A DNA stretch of 36,485 nt from Bacteroidota bacterium (lineage in GTDB: Bacteria; Bacteroidota; Bacteroidia; AKYH767-A; JABDAW01): assembly GCA_013288905.1 (NCBI GenBank), contig JABDAW010000006.1, positions 4,623 to 41,107 on the forward strand. The letters are read 5' to 3'. Position 1 is the first letter of the stretch; every line of letters begins with the position of its first letter. Under the pieces are notes generated by a model, which did no database searches, was not told where the DNA came from, and worked only from the letters and a program-made list of their open reading frames with translations. This document shows, one piece after another, positions 35,179 through 36,485 of the stretch. The translations under genes and the position numbers were made by a program.

Positions 35179-36485
35179 CTATTCTTTTATAAACTTTCCT
35201 CGCACACTATCATTCGCCCCTCTGACCTCATAGAAATAGACTCCTTCGCTCCATGTGGAGACATCTATTTGAGTTGTGAATGATGAGTTATTAGTTATGA
35301 GTTGTTGGTAGATTTTATTCCCAAGAACGTCTTCAATGATTAATTGAGAGTTGGGAATTGGAGTTTGAGAATGAAGGGTGATGGTTATATTTGCCGGATT
35401 GGGGAAGAGGGTGAGGGTTGGGGTATTAGTTATTTTTTGAATACCTGTAACCCAAGGTGTTTCGATTAATTCACAATCAAGCCATCTTCCACTTGTGGTA
35501 CTGTCAAAGTCAAATATCTTTGTAAAAGTATTATTAGTGATATTATAACTAAATGCTACTCCGCAATTATGTGCTCCTCCTCCAGTTGCTAATCCATATA
35601 ATTTGCCATTACTTGCCTGCATTAGGCTTCGAACAGGTACATATCCATTAATACTGTCAAAGTCATATATGTCTGTATAAGTATTGGTGTTAATATCATA
35701 ATTGAAGATAACCCCTTCATTATTTGCCCCACTTCTTCCGGTAATTCCATACAGTAGCCCATTTGTTGCTTGAATTAAACTGCCTGATGGATTTGCGCCT
35801 GTCAAAGAATTAAAATCATAAATATCTGTGTATATATTGGTGGCAACATTATAACTAAAAATTACTCCTCCACTATGTGCTCCACCAATATTTGTCATTC
35901 CATAAAGGAGTCCATTTGTTGCATTAAGTAATGCTGTATTGCCTGGTCCTATTCCTGATGGACTTTGAAGTGAACGTAATAAGGTATAGGTTGAGTTTGT
36001 AGGGTCAAAACTAAAAAGCACTCCAGAATTGTATGCCCCGCCATTATAAGTCATTCCATAAAGTTTGCCATTACTATATTGAATTAATGTTCCATAAGCA
36101 CTTTTACCAGTAGTGGATGAAAAATCAAATATATCTGTATAAATATTGGTGTTTGGATCAACCTTATAAATAGTGCCACAGCCATTTACGCCACCTTGAG
36201 AACATAACCCATATAAGTTCCCATCAGAGGCAAGATACATTCCACTCATTGCATAATATCCTTCTATGGAGTCACATTCAAAATCATGAATATTATGGAA
36301 TACTCCTGATAAAGGGTCATAATTAAAAATAACACAACTATCCTGACATCCACCTGTATAGGTTACTCCATAAAATTTCCCATTGTTTGCTCTTAGCATA
36401 CTTCCCAAAGGAAATGTCCCAGTAGAATCAACCATTGAATAAACGGTATGGAAATTATTACCATTTCCATCAGCTACAAAAATAG
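35179..36485 (-). CDS. GloVer-type choice-of-anchor repeat protein with T9SS C-terminal sorting domain; N-terminus beyond window
   Basis: Repeats such as GLLYGMTNIGGAHSGGVIFSYNVATNIYTDIYDFNS; C-terminus LTLFPNPANITITLHSQ...GVYFYEVRGANDSVRGKFIKE. Frame stays open upstream of 36435 to the window edge (IFVADGNGNNFHTVYS). Confidence 0.87.
   Translation of the reverse strand, partial: IFVADGNGNNFHTVYSMVDSTGTFPLGSMLRANNGKFYGVTYTGGCQDSCVIFNYDPLSGVFHNIHDFECDSIEGYYAMSGMYLASDGNLYGLCSQGGVNGCGTIYKVDPNTNIYTDIFDFSSTTGKSAYGTLIQYSNGKLYGMTYNGGAYNSGVLFSFDPTNSTYTLLRSLQSPSGIGPGNTALLNATNGLLYGMTNIGGAHSGGVIFSYNVATNIYTDIYDFNSLTGANPSGSLIQATNGLLYGITGRSGANNEGVIFNYDINTNTYTDIYDFDSINGYVPVRSLMQASNGKLYGLATGGGAHNCGVAFSYNITNNTFTKIFDFDSTTSGRWLDCELIETPWVTGIQKITNTPTLTLFPNPANITITLHSQTPIPNSQLIIEDVLGNKIYQQLITNNSSFTTQIDVSTWSEGVYFYEVRGANDSVRGKFIKE

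Noticed and set aside
1-36485. Defence system, prophage, integron or biosynthetic cluster
   Set aside because: No nuclease/helicase, integrase, phage structural, transposase or biosynthetic enzyme genes were recognised in any ORF.

Overview
This window looks like chromosomal DNA from a Bacteroidota organism. The evidence is a fused lpxC/fabZ, several proteins with T9SS C-terminal sorting domains, a DUF3078 protein and an exbB-exbD-exbD-tonB cluster. I call 20 CDSs: partial lpxD, lpxC/fabZ, five secreted/T9SS-type proteins, a 1848-aa TPR/PD40/coiled-coil/SPOR protein, a YfhO-like membrane protein, a serine hydrolase, a metallophosphoesterase, PAP2, obg, the TonB cluster and smaller proteins. 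No rRNA, tRNA or CRISPR array was seen. The unusual content is intergenic. Six gaps carry tandem arrays whose unit sequences are unrelated but whose period is always 21 bp (five arrays) or 42 bp (one array), with almost no indels, and most units contain a small dyad. Three arrays sit behind the same ~100-130 bp conserved 5' module, and two of these also share a 102-bp 3' module. This resembles a dispersed cassette with a constant shell and an interchangeable 21-mer core. Around the arrays are REP/MITE-like palindromes: nested inverted repeats, a duplicated 30-bp-arm hairpin, a 41-bp-arm perfect hairpin, a 48-bp-arm hairpin, and two hairpins with complementary loops. Two inverted repeats overlap stop codons. 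All coordinates and matches were read by eye; no alignment or database search was run.
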